A DNA stretch of 44,781 nucleotides. Source: Verrucomicrobiota bacterium. GTDB lineage: Bacteria > Verrucomicrobiota > Verrucomicrobiia > Limisphaerales > CANJSG01. This document shows positions 1 to 11,052 of the stretch, piece by piece. The notes under the pieces were generated by a model. That model saw only the letters and a program-made list of their open reading frames with translations. It was not told where the DNA came from and made no database searches. A program made the translations under genes and the position numbers. Location of the stretch: positions 1 through 44,781 of the forward strand of contig CANJSG010000009.1 in NCBI GenBank assembly GCA_947476875.1. The letters are read 5' to 3'. Position 1 is the stretch's first letter. Each line of letters starts with the position of its first letter.

Positions 1-78
1 CACGTCGTCCAGGGCGCGGATCTCCTCGCCGCCGAGGTGGTAGATCTTGCTGACGTTGCGCAGTTCAACGAGGGCCAT
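1..78 (-). CDS. ABC transporter ATP-binding protein, N-terminal fragment (MacB/LolD-like)
   Basis: Only the first 26 codons lie in the window; the gene continues off the left edge. They read MALVELRNVSKIYHLGGEEI followed by RALDDV. The pattern of a hydrophobic strand, then NVSKIY, then a G-rich turn, then E.RAL is the typical opening of the LolD/MacB/FtsE family of ATPases, just upstream of Walker A (not visible). It starts 25 bp downstream of the HlyD-type adaptor gene on the same strand, which is the classic macA-macB order, so it probably powers that adaptor's export pump. Whether it is a stand-alone ATPase or a MacB fusion with a permease cannot be seen. Confidence 0.75.
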   Translation of the reverse strand, partial: MALVELRNVSKIYHLGGEEIRALDDV

Positions 79-103
79 GGCGGGGGGGGGCTGGCTTGGA
101 TGT

Positions 104-1333
104 TCAAAGACTGGCGCGAGGGCCGCCGGTCGACGAAGAGCGGTTGGAACCACCACCGCTCGACGCGGGACGAGCCGTGACGCCCTTGCCTGCGGAACCT
201 TTGCCGTTCGGCATCTTCGTCTCGGGAGCTTCCAGCGAAACTTCCTCGCCGCCATTGAGACCCTTGGCCACTTCCGCGAAGAAGAAGTCGGAAACTCCGA
301 TCTGGACGATGGTGCGTTCCATCGAACCGTCGTCCTTCTTCACATAGACGAACCGTTCGCCCTGCTCGGAGAACACGGCGGAGAGCGGGACGGACACGAC
401 GTTCTCGGCGGAGGCGACGGGAATGGAGATGTTGGCCGTCATGCCGGGACGGACGCGTTTGTCCGGAGCCTTGAGCTGGATGCGGCTGGCGAATCCCTTG
501 ATGCCGTTCTTGATCGTGGCCTGGGGCGCGAGCCGGTCGACCGATCCCTTGATCTTGAGGCCGGGCACGGAGTCGATCTGGATGTCGACCTCCTGGTTGA
601 TGAAGAGCCGCGTGACATCGACTTGGTTGACGTGGGCGTTGATGACCATCTCCTGGAGATTGGCGATCGTGAGGACTTCGGTGCCGCTGTTGAAACCACC
701 GGAACCGGAAACGGCCTGGCCCACGGACACGGGGCGGGTGAGGATCGTGCAGTCGAACGGTGCCTTGATCTTGGTCTTCGTCAGACGTTCATCGACCTGG
801 GCCAAGGCGGTGTTCGCGCGGAAAAGGGAGTTTTGTGCGAGGTCGACCTGGTTCTTGGCTTTTTCGTGCTCGGTCCGCGATTCCTCGAAGACCTCCTGGG
901 AGATGAGCTTGCCGTCGAAGAGTTCCTGGGCTCGGTCGAAGTTCCGCTTGGCCTGGTCGCGGCTCACCTGCGAACCCTTGAGGCCGAGCTTGGCGCCGTC
1001 GATTTCGGTGACGCGCTGGGAGCGCTCGGTCTGGAGGTCTTTGTCGTCGAGCGTGAAGAGAATTTGGTCCTTCTTGACCGCGTCGCCAATATCCACCGGC
1101 AAGGCATCGATCTTTCCGTTCACCTCGGGCCGCACGGAGACCTGTTCGGCCGGGCCGATGTCGCCTGCGACATTGACGAAGAATTTGATGTCGCGCTTCT
1201 CGGCGGTGGCGCTTGTGGGCCGGGTCTTGACGGACGAAGCGGCTTGGGGCTCAGGCCCGAAATTCTTCCAAGCAAAGACGCCGCCAACGGCCAACGCCGC
1301 GACGACCAGGACCAATATCAGGAGATTTTTCAT
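104..1333 (-). CDS. Efflux RND/ABC periplasmic adaptor subunit (HlyD/MacA-like membrane fusion protein)
   Basis: The 409-residue product bridges an inner-membrane transporter to an outer-membrane channel. An N-terminal membrane anchor (MKNLLILVLVVAALAVGGVF) is followed by a barrel-sandwich (biotinyl-lipoyl-like) half around PEVNGKIDALPVDIGDAVKK, an alpha-helical hairpin rich in Glu/Gln/Arg (about residues 95-190), and the second lipoyl half (TKIKAPFDCTILTRPVSVGQ). Beta-barrel and membrane-proximal domains follow, with RVRPGMTANISIPV as the usual late motif. The tail is a low-complexity Ser/Gly/Arg segment. I chose the ATG at 1333 because it places the hydrophobic anchor at the N-terminus; the frame is open upstream to 1399. 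No Shine-Dalgarno is visible. The ABC ATPase follows after 25 bp, and a sensor kinase gene lies 124 bp upstream on the same strand. The substrate is unknown. Confidence 0.85.
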   Translation of the reverse strand: MKNLLILVLVVAALAVGGVFAWKNFGPEPQAASSVKTRPTSATAEKRDIKFFVNVAGDIGPAEQVSVRPEVNGKIDALPVDIGDAVKKDQILFTLDDKDLQTERSQRVTEIDGAKLGLKGSQVSRDQAKRNFDRAQELFDGKLISQEVFEESRTEHEKAKNQVDLAQNSLFRANTALAQVDERLTKTKIKAPFDCTILTRPVSVGQAVSGSGGFNSGTEVLTIANLQEMVINAHVNQVDVTRLFINQEVDIQIDSVPGLKIKGSVDRLAPQATIKNGIKGFASRIQLKAPDKRVRPGMTANISIPVASAENVVSVPLSAVFSEQGERFVYVKKDDGSMERTIVQIGVSDFFFAEVAKGLNGGEEVSLEAPETKMPNGKGSAGKGVTARPASSGGGSNRSSSTGGPRASL

Positions 1334-1457
1334 GCTAGCAAAAGTGCAGGTTAGCCAATCATACGCATACGTGCAAACGCCGTTTTTGGACGATGCCAAG
1401 CCGTGGGGTCTTCAGGCACGTTTTCTGTGGGATCGCGGGGAGTCCGAGGGACGCGGA

Positions 1458-3103
1458 TCAGCCAGCCCGGGCGATTTCGGGCTCGGTGGGCCGCTTCGTA
1501 GAAGGCTTTGGTCCTGCGAGTCCGAACCAGCACGTGAACCAAAAGGTGGACCCGCGCCCCTCTTCGCTGGTGAACCCGATCTCGCCGCCGAGCAGCTCGG
1601 TGATGCGCTTGCAAAGGACCAGGCCAACCCCAGCCCCCCGTGACGCCGGGATCTGGAGCCGTCCGCTTGGCTGAAGGGCTTGAAAATGCGGTCCCGGGCG
1701 TCCGCCGGAATCCCGATGCCGGTATCGGTGACGGCGAATCGGATCAAGGCCCGGTCAGCCTCGATCTTCATCGGCACGACCACCAGTGAGATCTCGCCTT
1801 TCGCGGTGAACTTGATCGCGTTTGCGATGAGGTGCTTCAACACTTGGATGACCCGCTTCGCATCGCCGTGGAGCCACGAAGGGATTTCTCGGGGAAGGTG
1901 CAGGCGCAGAGCCAGGCCGCGGTTCCGGGCCTCGTTGCGGAACTTGTCCCGTAACACCGTCATCGATTCGACAAGGTCGAACTCCTGTTGCTCGGACTTT
2001 ACCGTCTGGGCGTCGAGATGGGCGTAGTCGAGGACGTTGTTGATCAGTTCGAGCAGTTCACGGGCACTTGCCGCCACGCCCTGGGCCGATTCGCGCTGGT
2101 CCGAGTTGAGCGGGGTGTCGAACAAGGCCTCGTTGAACCCGACGATGCCGTTCATCGGCGTGCGGAGTTCGTGGCTCATGATCATGAGGAACTCGCTCTT
2201 GACCAGGCTCGCGGCGTTCGCGGCGGCGAGCGCGTCCGCCAGTTCCGCGTTCTTCGCCTCAAGCGCCTGCTGGGCTGTCTGGATCCTGTCGGCCATCTGG
2301 TTGAATTCGCGTGCGAGATCGCCAAGTTCGTCGTTCCGGCCCCCGGCAATCCGGTGCCCGAATTGTCCGATGCCGAAAAGGCGGGCGATCCGGCAGATCT
2401 CGGTGATCGGCCGGGCCATCCATCGTGCCACGCCCCAGCTGACCAGGAGCGCCGCGAGGGCGGTCGACAATGCGCCCGGGAGCAACGACAGCATCGCCGC
2501 CCGTGTTTCGCTCTTGTAGTCGCCGACAGGTCGGTCGGCCTGCACGAAAGCAACGACCCTGTTGCTGCGGTCGAAAATTGGCGCCGCGGCCGAAATCCAG
2601 ACCCCTTCCTCATCGGTGTAGAGTCCCGATGATGCCGATCGACCCGAAAGCGCCGCGACGTTGTGCGGACGGGAAACGTAGGTGTTGCCGACGTGGAATT
2701 GCCCTCCGGCGTTGGGATCCGTCATCACGACGAACTCCAGGAGGTTCGACCCGCCTTCCAAAGTCGCTGGTCGCATGATGTAGAGGGGGCTCACTCCGGG
2801 CTTCGCCTTCAGGCTGTTGGACTTCTTTATGGACGACAGCCTGCTGCGGATCTTGTTGAACGCCTCTTCGTTGACGATGCCTCCCTTGGAATCGGATCGG
2901 ACCACGTTGACCAGATCGCCATCTATCATCGGAGCGGCGGTGTTGACGATCGCGAGGAGCTCCGCGGCCATGCTCTTCTCGATGTATTCGCTCCTGTTCC
3001 GGTAGGTGACGAACGCCGCGATCCCGAGGGACAATGCGATGAGCAAGGCGCCAAAGCCCAGAAGCCGGATAAAGAATCCGATTCGCATCACGTTTGTCGC
3101 CAT
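1458..3103 (-). pseudogene. Membrane sensor histidine kinase (HAMP-HisKA-HATPase) with a one-base frameshift in the ATPase domain
   Basis: Residues 8-32 form TM1, about 33-200 a periplasmic sensor, about 205-228 TM2, then a HAMP segment (ARPITEICRIARLFG), a HisKA H-box (MSHELRTPMNGIVGFNEAL, His311) and an HATPase_c domain with an N-box (LIANAIKF) and G1 box (DTGIGIP). At about 1621-1626 the frame breaks: after RRHGGLGL the read frame runs into low-complexity sequence to a stop at 1412. Restoring one base gives [20 protein letters not shown] and a normal C-terminus ending at the TGA at 1458. With that base the gene is 549 whole codons. It lacks a receiver domain and no response regulator is adjacent. 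The loss lies in a CC dinucleotide, so it could be a sequencing error or a real recent mutation; uncorrected, the protein loses the end of its ATP lid. Confidence 0.8.
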
Positions 3104-3251
3104 GTTGTCTCGTCAGCCCAGTTGGCCGTGTCGGTCCGCCATGTGGACGGATCCCCATTATCGAGACAGCCATCGTCCCCAATCCCAACAGGCTTGAGGT
3201 CTCTGTGATCAATTCCTGCCAGCCGGGCGGAAATCCGGCCGCAACCCCGCT

Positions 3252-4922
3252 TCAACCGAGCAAGGCTTGGGCGTGTTTACGGGCCGCGTCAGACTGGCCT
3301 CCAAGCATCCGGGCCAGTTCGGTCACACGTTCCTTTGCGTCGAGCAGCGTGATCTCGGATATCGTGCGGCCCTCCTTGACGGACTTGCTCACCACGTAAT
3401 GGGCATCGGCACTGGCGGCGACGGCGGGAAGGTGTGTGATGCAGAGCACCTGCCGTTGGGCCGCGATCTGCCGCATTTTTTGGCCGACGACCGAGGCGGT
3501 TTCCCCGCCGACGTTGGCATCCACCTCGTCGAACACGAGGACCGGGATGGAATCCTCCGCCGCCAAGACGGTTTTCAGCGCCAACATCACCCGAGCCATT
3601 TCCCCCGACGACGCGATCGCCCGCAGGGGCCGGGGAGGCTCGCCCGGGTTGGGCGCAAACTGGAAGTCGATCGAATCCAATCCGCTCGCAGGAACCGACC
3701 CGGTGTCCGGCAGTCCTGCCGAAGTGAGCGCGACGTCGAAGTGGCTTTGCTTGAAACCAAGGTCCTGGAGCTCGGCGACGGCGGCTTTGGCCAGCTTGGG
3801 AATGACCTTCTTCCGCTCGGCGGTGAGCTTGCCGCCTAGCCTGGCGAGTTCGTCGCGGAGCTTCTTTCGCTCGGAATTCAGCTTGGCGACAAGCGCATCG
3901 CGTTGTTCCAGCTGGTCGAGTTTCGCCCGCGCTTCGTCCCCGAAGGCGATGATGTCGTCGACGGTGGAGCCGTATTTGCGCTTCAGATTGTGGACGAGGT
4001 TCAGCCGTTCTTCCAACGCCTGAAGCCGTTCGGGATCGACTTGGACGCCGTCGGCGTAGCCGCGCAGATCGCTCTGCACATCGCGGATGGCCTGCACGGC
4101 CTGTTCGTGAAGCGAAAGAATGCAGCCGGCGGCGGGATCGATGCGTTTGAGCTCCTGAAGCTGCCGGCCGACGGCGCCGACCTGGGTCATGATCGAGGCT
4201 TCGTCTTCATCAATGAGCCCGAGCCCCGTCTGGCAAAGCTGGAGGATCTTGGCGGCGTTGCCCGCGCGGTTGTGTTCCTCGGTCAACGCCTCTTCCTCCC
4301 CCGGTTGCAGCCGGGCGCCCTGGATTTCCGTCGCCTGGAAGCGCAGCAAGTCGACCTGCTGGGCGTAGGTCTTTTCATCGACGATCAGCGAAGCCTTCTC
4401 GGCTTCAACGGCGGCCAGCTTGGACACGAGCGCACTGAATTCTCCGCGCAGCGGACCGAGCGCGCCAAAGGCGTCGAGGATCTCCAGTTGCCTCGACGGA
4501 TGGAGCAGCGACTGGTGGTCGTGCGGGCCGTGCATGTCGACCAGCGCTTCACCCAGCTGCGCGAGGACTCCAAGAGTCGTGGGCGAACCATTGACGAACT
4601 GCCGGTTGGTTCCCGCCGCCGTGAACGTCCGTTTCAGCATGAGCTGCCCGCCTTCGGCCGGTTCGAGGCCGTTCTCTTCGAGGAACGCCGTCAGCGGAAA
4701 GCGCAGCTTGGAAACATCCAGCACGGCCTCGACGGAACAGGCGTCTGCGCCGGAGCGGATGAGTGTCCGGTCCGCGCGTTGTCCGAGCACGAGGTTCAGC
4801 CCGCCGATGATGACCGACTTGCCGGCCCCGGTTTCGCCGGTGATGGCGTTGTAGCCCGGCCGCAGTTCCAGCGTCAGGTCCGAGACGAGGGCGAGATTCT
4901 TGATGCGGAGCGTGGTGAGCAT
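3252..4922 (-). CDS. recN: DNA repair protein RecN
   Basis: SMC-like ATPase for recombinational double-strand break repair; 556 residues, the usual RecN length. The N-terminus MLTTLRIKNLALVSDLTLEL leads to Walker A GETGAGKS (residues 29-36). The middle is a long Glu/Arg/Leu-rich coiled coil broken by a short hinge. The C-terminal half carries FQFAPNPGEPPRPLRAIASS, the SGEMARVMLALK signature, Walker B with VLVFDEVDANVGG and the H-loop region CITHLPAVAASA. The frame stays open far upstream, but that part is antisense to the neighbouring kinase gene, so the start at 4922 is used because it begins exactly at the family's conserved N-terminus. It is divergent from the kinase gene across a 123-bp spacer that probably holds both promoters. 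Confidence 0.95.
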   Translation of the reverse strand: MLTTLRIKNLALVSDLTLELRPGYNAITGETGAGKSVIIGGLNLVLGQRADRTLIRSGADACSVEAVLDVSKLRFPLTAFLEENGLEPAEGGQLMLKRTFTAAGTNRQFVNGSPTTLGVLAQLGEALVDMHGPHDHQSLLHPSRQLEILDAFGALGPLRGEFSALVSKLAAVEAEKASLIVDEKTYAQQVDLLRFQATEIQGARLQPGEEEALTEEHNRAGNAAKILQLCQTGLGLIDEDEASIMTQVGAVGRQLQELKRIDPAAGCILSLHEQAVQAIRDVQSDLRGYADGVQVDPERLQALEERLNLVHNLKRKYGSTVDDIIAFGDEARAKLDQLEQRDALVAKLNSERKKLRDELARLGGKLTAERKKVIPKLAKAAVAELQDLGFKQSHFDVALTSAGLPDTGSVPASGLDSIDFQFAPNPGEPPRPLRAIASSGEMARVMLALKTVLAAEDSIPVLVFDEVDANVGGETASVVGQKMRQIAAQRQVLCITHLPAVAASADAHYVVSKSVKEGRTISEITLLDAKERVTELARMLGGQSDAARKHAQALLG

Positions 4923-5045
4923 CGGCGACGCCAAAGTGTTGGTGGATGCCAGCCAAGTTGCAAGAGGCCGCCAATCCGATCGGCGGACGCCCGCGAATCG
5001 ACGTGCTTTGCACCGGCTCTCTTGGCCGCGTAGGCTGTCGCCCAC

Positions 5046-6146
5046 ATGAGCCATTCCGAGCGCGGACGTTTTTTGTCTGGCCTGACCGAAGAGGACCTCG
5101 CCGCCATGCGGCAGGCGGCAAAAGCCCACGTCTACCCCGACGGTTCCCCCATCTGCCGTCAGGGCATGCCGGGCGACGGCGTGTTCCTGATCGAACAGGG
5201 CACGGTCCGGATCTGCTTCGAGCCGGTGGCCGAGGATCTCCACGAACTCTACAGGCTTGGGCCCGGCGAACTGTTTGGTGAAATGGCGGTGCTGGATAAT
5301 CTCCCGCGCTCCGCGACCGTCCTCGCCGAGGGCGAAGTGAAGGCGATCTTCATCCCGCGCGCCGAGCTGATGCGGCTCTTCGAGGAGCATCCGCGCATCG
5401 CCGTCGGCGTGCTGCGCCAGATTGCCAACCGGTTCCGCGACTTCAGCCGGCAACACGTCGAACAGATCCTCCGGGCCGAACGGCTGGCGTTGGTCGGGAG
5501 GTTCACCGGTTCGATCGTCCACGACATCCGCGCGCCCCTGCAGACGATCGAGCTGGCCGCCGAGCTGTCGACCGACCCGGAGGCCGGGCCCGAGATGCGG
5601 GCCGCGTGGCGTGACCGCATCGTCCGGCAGGCCCACCGGGTCGACGGTTTGATCACCGAGCTGTTGGAGTTCTCCCGGGGCGAGGATGCGCGGGTCGACC
5701 TCAAGCCGCTGCACTATGCCGAGTTCATTCTGCGATTGGTCGACGAAGCGAAGGCCGCGTTCCTCGAACGTAAGGTCGAGATCGTGATCGAGAACCGGCC
5801 GCCGCAGACTTTTCTGGCGGGCGACGCCGACCGGTTGGAACGCGTGTTCCAGAACCTCTTCACCAACTCGCGCGACGCCATGCCCGCCGGCGGGACCATC
5901 AAACTGCGCTTCCGCCTGACCGCCACCGAGCTGATCACCGAGGTCGAGGACACCGGCCCGGGAATTCCTGAAGACGTCGTGAACTCCATCTTCCAGCCTT
6001 TCGTGACGCATGGGAAAATTGCCGGCACGGGCCTTGGGTTGTCCATCTGCCGCCGCATCGTCGAGGCGCATGGTGGCCGGATCGCAACCCGGCGGGAAGA
6101 CGGCCGCGGCGCGATCTTCGTGGTCTCGCTGCCGGTGCATCACTGA
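5046..6146 (+). CDS. Cyclic-nucleotide-binding-domain sensor histidine kinase
   Basis: Soluble 366-residue kinase with a CRP-type cNMP-binding domain (about residues 10-125) fused to a histidine kinase core. The phosphate-binding cassette is recognisable as GELFGEMAVLDNLPRSATV, with the glycine-glutamate pair and Arg88 in the positions that hold the cyclic phosphate in CRP. The H-box is VHDIRAPLQTIE (His159), the N-box FQNLFTNSRDAM (Asn270/Asn274), G1 DTGPGIP (302-308) and G2 GTGLGL (327-332), so the catalytic set looks complete. There is no membrane segment. The stop is 12 bp before mutL, suggesting co-transcription. No cognate response regulator is adjacent. Binding of cAMP is inferred from the domain; ligand-free Crp-like sensor modules exist too. 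A class III cyclase with adenylate-type residues lies about 3.3 kb away. Confidence 0.88.
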   Translation: MSHSERGRFLSGLTEEDLAAMRQAAKAHVYPDGSPICRQGMPGDGVFLIEQGTVRICFEPVAEDLHELYRLGPGELFGEMAVLDNLPRSATVLAEGEVKAIFIPRAELMRLFEEHPRIAVGVLRQIANRFRDFSRQHVEQILRAERLALVGRFTGSIVHDIRAPLQTIELAAELSTDPEAGPEMRAAWRDRIVRQAHRVDGLITELLEFSRGEDARVDLKPLHYAEFILRLVDEAKAAFLERKVEIVIENRPPQTFLAGDADRLERVFQNLFTNSRDAMPAGGTIKLRFRLTATELITEVEDTGPGIPEDVVNSIFQPFVTHGKIAGTGLGLSICRRIVEAHGGRIATRREDGRGAIFVVSLPVHH

Positions 6147-6158
6147 CCCGGGCGTGGC

Positions 6159-8222
<2,064 letters not shown>

Positions 8223-9483
8223 AGTCGTTGGCCCCGTCGAAGCGCAGGTAGATGGCCTTCAGGTAGGAGGCTTCGGGAAAATTCGCGCGATGGTCGGGCG
8301 GATGTCCCGCTGTCTTCAATTCCTTGAACCGTCGTCCGCTCATCCGGGCCGCTTCACGCACGGCCCCGAAGAATTCATCCGACGAAACATGGGCGGAGCA
8401 GGAGGCCGCCAGGAGGATGCCGTCGGGTTCCAGATGCTGGATGGCGGCGACGTTCAACTGGCGGTAGGCCCCGATGGCTTTCTGGCGTTCGATCTCGCGC
8501 TTCGCCAGCGACGGAGGATCGACGATGACCAGGCCGAAGCGTCGTTTGTGCGGTTCGCGGAACCACTCGAAGACATCGGCCTGGATGGTCTCGTGGGCCA
8601 CGGCGGCGATGGCCGGATCGGCGGCGTTGAGCTGGAAGTTTTCCTTCGCCTCGCGCAACGCGTGTTCGCTGATGTCGAGGCTGGCCACGGAACTGGCGCC
8701 ACCGCGCGCCGCGTAGAGGCTGAAGGCGCCGGAGAAGCTGAAGGCGTTCAGCACGCTGCGCCCGTGGGCGAGCGTTTCGATTTCGCGGCGGTTGTCGCGT
8801 TGATCGAGGAAGAATCCTGTCTTCTGTCCCTTGAGCACATCGGCCCAGAACGAGATGCCGTTCTCGAGGAACTGGACGCGGCCACCAGGCGGAATCTTCC
8901 CGGACAGCACTGCTCCATCCACGAGACCAGGAATGCCCGAAGTGCGTGCGGCCAGTTCCATGTTGCGGCTCAGACGAAGCACGAGGCTGAGACCCGGAAA
9001 GGCTTCAGCCAGGATTTCCCTCAGCAGACTGAAGTGCGGAATCCACACCGGGCTGTAGAGCTTGAGCACGAGGACGTCGGCGTAGCGATCCATCACGAGG
9101 GCGGGCCAGCCGTCGCTCTCGCCATGGATGAGCCGGTAGCCGGTCGTCTCCGGACCGAACAGGCCGGCGCGACGGGCGATCGTTTCCTGGAGTCGCCGAC
9201 GCCACCATGTCGCATCGACGTTCGTTGGTTTGCCGATGTGGAGGCAACGGAAGCGGATGGGGGATTCCGGCTCGAACAGGCCAACGGCCAGGAATTTGTC
9301 CTCGCGGTCGAAGACGACGGCGAGTTCACCGGCGGTTCCGGGACGGTTCTGTTCCCGGATGCTGTCCGAGTAGAGCCAGGGATGGCCGGAACGGAGGATC
9401 GTTTCGGCGCGGGCGGTGACACGGAGACGGAGACGGGCGGGAGGTTTCTGATCGGACATTGCTGGCGCCAGCGGAACAGCGGT

Positions 9484-10881
9484 TCAGCGCGGTTGCAACA
9501 GATACGTGGTCATCGAGCCCTTGCCTTTGACCTCGATGAGACCCCGGCGGGCGAGGTTGAACTTGCCCTTGAGCAGGAAGTAGGTGGCTTCGGACACCTG
9601 GATCTTCTCGGGGGTTCCGTGGGATTCCATGCGGCTGGCCGTGTTCACGGTGTCGCCCCAGAGATCGTAGATGAACTTCTTGGTCCCGATGATGCCCGCG
9701 ATGACGGGGCCGCTGTGCATGCCGATGCGGAGCCGCCAGGTCGTTTCGTTCTCGCGGTTGAGCCGCGTGATCGAGGACTGCATCTCCAGGGCCATGTGCG
9801 CGCAGGCCTCGGCGTGATCCGTCCGGGGGACGGGCAGCCCGCCGACGGCCATGTAGGAATCGCCGATCGTCTTGATCTTCTCGAGGCCGTAGAGCTCCGC
9901 GAGCCGGTCGAACTCGGAGAAGATCATGTTCAACCAGCGCACGATCTCGGCCGGTGAGCTGCGGGCGGATTCCGACGTGAACTCGACGAGGTCGGCGAAG
10001 AGGACGGTGACCGCCGGAAATGCGTCGACGATGCTGTTGTGGCCCTGCTTCAGGCGGTCCGCGACGGCCTTGGGCAAGACGTTCAGGAGGAGCGCCTCGG
10101 CTTTGGCCTGCTCGAGCTGCAGGTCCTGCATCATCGCGCGGTCATGGTCCCGGAAGCGTTTCTTCTCCAGCGACGAATCGATGCGGGCGCGGAGCAGGAC
10201 GTTGTTGAAGGGCTTGGGAAGGAAATCTTCGGCGCCGCGTTCGATGGCCGCGATCACGTGCTCGCTCTGCTCCTCGCCAGACAACATCACCACCGGGATG
10301 TCGCGCAGGAGTTGGTCCGCTTTCATCCGGCTCAGGACCTCGATCCCGTTCATGCCCGGAAGGTTGAAATCAAGCAGGACGACGTCGATCCCGCCCTTCT
10401 GCAGCGCGACAAGGGCGGTTTCGCCGGAGTTGCTGGTCTGGACGGCATAGCCCTGCGCAAGGAGGAGCTGCGAAAGGATCTCGGTGCCGAGTTCGTTGTC
10501 GTCGACGATCAGGAGCGAACCCTTGGTCGCGGACGCGGCGGCATTTGCCACCTTCTGCGTCGAGGAGAGCTTGCCCGTGCTTCCGGCCAACGCACTGGGC
10601 GTCGCCGCCGTTGTATCGAGAATCAGAAGGAGGTGGTGCGCCGCATCCCGGATCCGGTCGACGCTGTCGGGAGAGGGGCCGGATGGGCCCGGATGGGCGA
10701 TGTCGCCCGCGCATCGGATGATCTCTTCCAACGGCACCCGGACCTGGTCGCGGACGACGGCAAGGATGCGTTCCCGCGACGCGTTCAGCTCCGCCGCCGC
10801 CGTGGAAATACGCGAGAACAGCTGGAGCCCCTCCGGAGCCGGAGCGGGTGCTTCTGTCATTCTTTCGGTCAACGACGCCAT
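9484..10881 (-). CDS. Receiver domain-class III adenylate cyclase fusion protein
   Basis: 465 residues with no membrane segment. Residues 36-95 resemble a HisKA dimerisation helix, but the H-box position holds Asp45 (RDQVRVPLEEI) instead of His. Residues 121-235 form a CheY-type receiver: acidic pair Asp127/Asp128, phosphoacceptor Asp171 (LLDFNLPGMNG) and Lys223 (LPKPF). A short helical linker (about 240-285) leads to a class III cyclase (288-465). That domain has both metal aspartates (Asp297 in FADLVEFT, Asp341 in TIGDSYMAVGG), the adenine-selecting Lys337 and Asp406 (YDLWGDTVNTASRM), and the transition-state residues Asn413 and Arg417. The residue set predicts ATP as substrate, making cAMP under phosphorylation control. 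It ends 25 bp before the methyltransferase start on the same strand. The upstream kinase is unknown. Confidence 0.9.
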   Translation of the reverse strand: MASLTERMTEAPAPAPEGLQLFSRISTAAAELNASRERILAVVRDQVRVPLEEIIRCAGDIAHPGPSGPSPDSVDRIRDAAHHLLLILDTTAATPSALAGSTGKLSSTQKVANAAASATKGSLLIVDDNELGTEILSQLLLAQGYAVQTSNSGETALVALQKGGIDVVLLDFNLPGMNGIEVLSRMKADQLLRDIPVVMLSGEEQSEHVIAAIERGAEDFLPKPFNNVLLRARIDSSLEKKRFRDHDRAMMQDLQLEQAKAEALLLNVLPKAVADRLKQGHNSIVDAFPAVTVLFADLVEFTSESARSSPAEIVRWLNMIFSEFDRLAELYGLEKIKTIGDSYMAVGGLPVPRTDHAEACAHMALEMQSSITRLNRENETTWRLRIGMHSGPVIAGIIGTKKFIYDLWGDTVNTASRMESHGTPEKIQVSEATYFLLKGKFNLARRGLIEVKGKGSMTTYLLQPR

Positions 10882-10992
10882 CGATGGGCCTCATCCGGAC
10901 GGACCGGGGTCAACCCATCAGGACATCGGCGGGACCGGTTCCCGTTTGAAGGGGAATGCATGAGAACCGGACGGGGTCCGCCCGGGAAACAA

Positions 10993-11021
10993 AACAGGCC
11001 GCCCGGAATGGGCGGCCTGTT
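10993..11021 (-). terminator. Rho-independent terminator of xylA
   Basis: A perfect 12-bp stem (aacaggccgccc / gggcggcctgtt) encloses a 5-nt loop. On the minus strand, the direction of xylA, it is followed by a T-rich run (ttttgttt). It lies about 30 bp past the xylA stop and separates xylA from the cyclase gene. Confidence 0.85.
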
Positions 11022-11052
11022 CGTATGAAAACCTGATGGAGACTGCTGCCGG

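Noticed and set aside
4923-6143. Open frame upstream of recN on the minus strand extending it to over 960 codons
   Set aside because: It is antisense to the well-supported cNMP-binding kinase; RecN's conserved N-terminus starts exactly at 4922.
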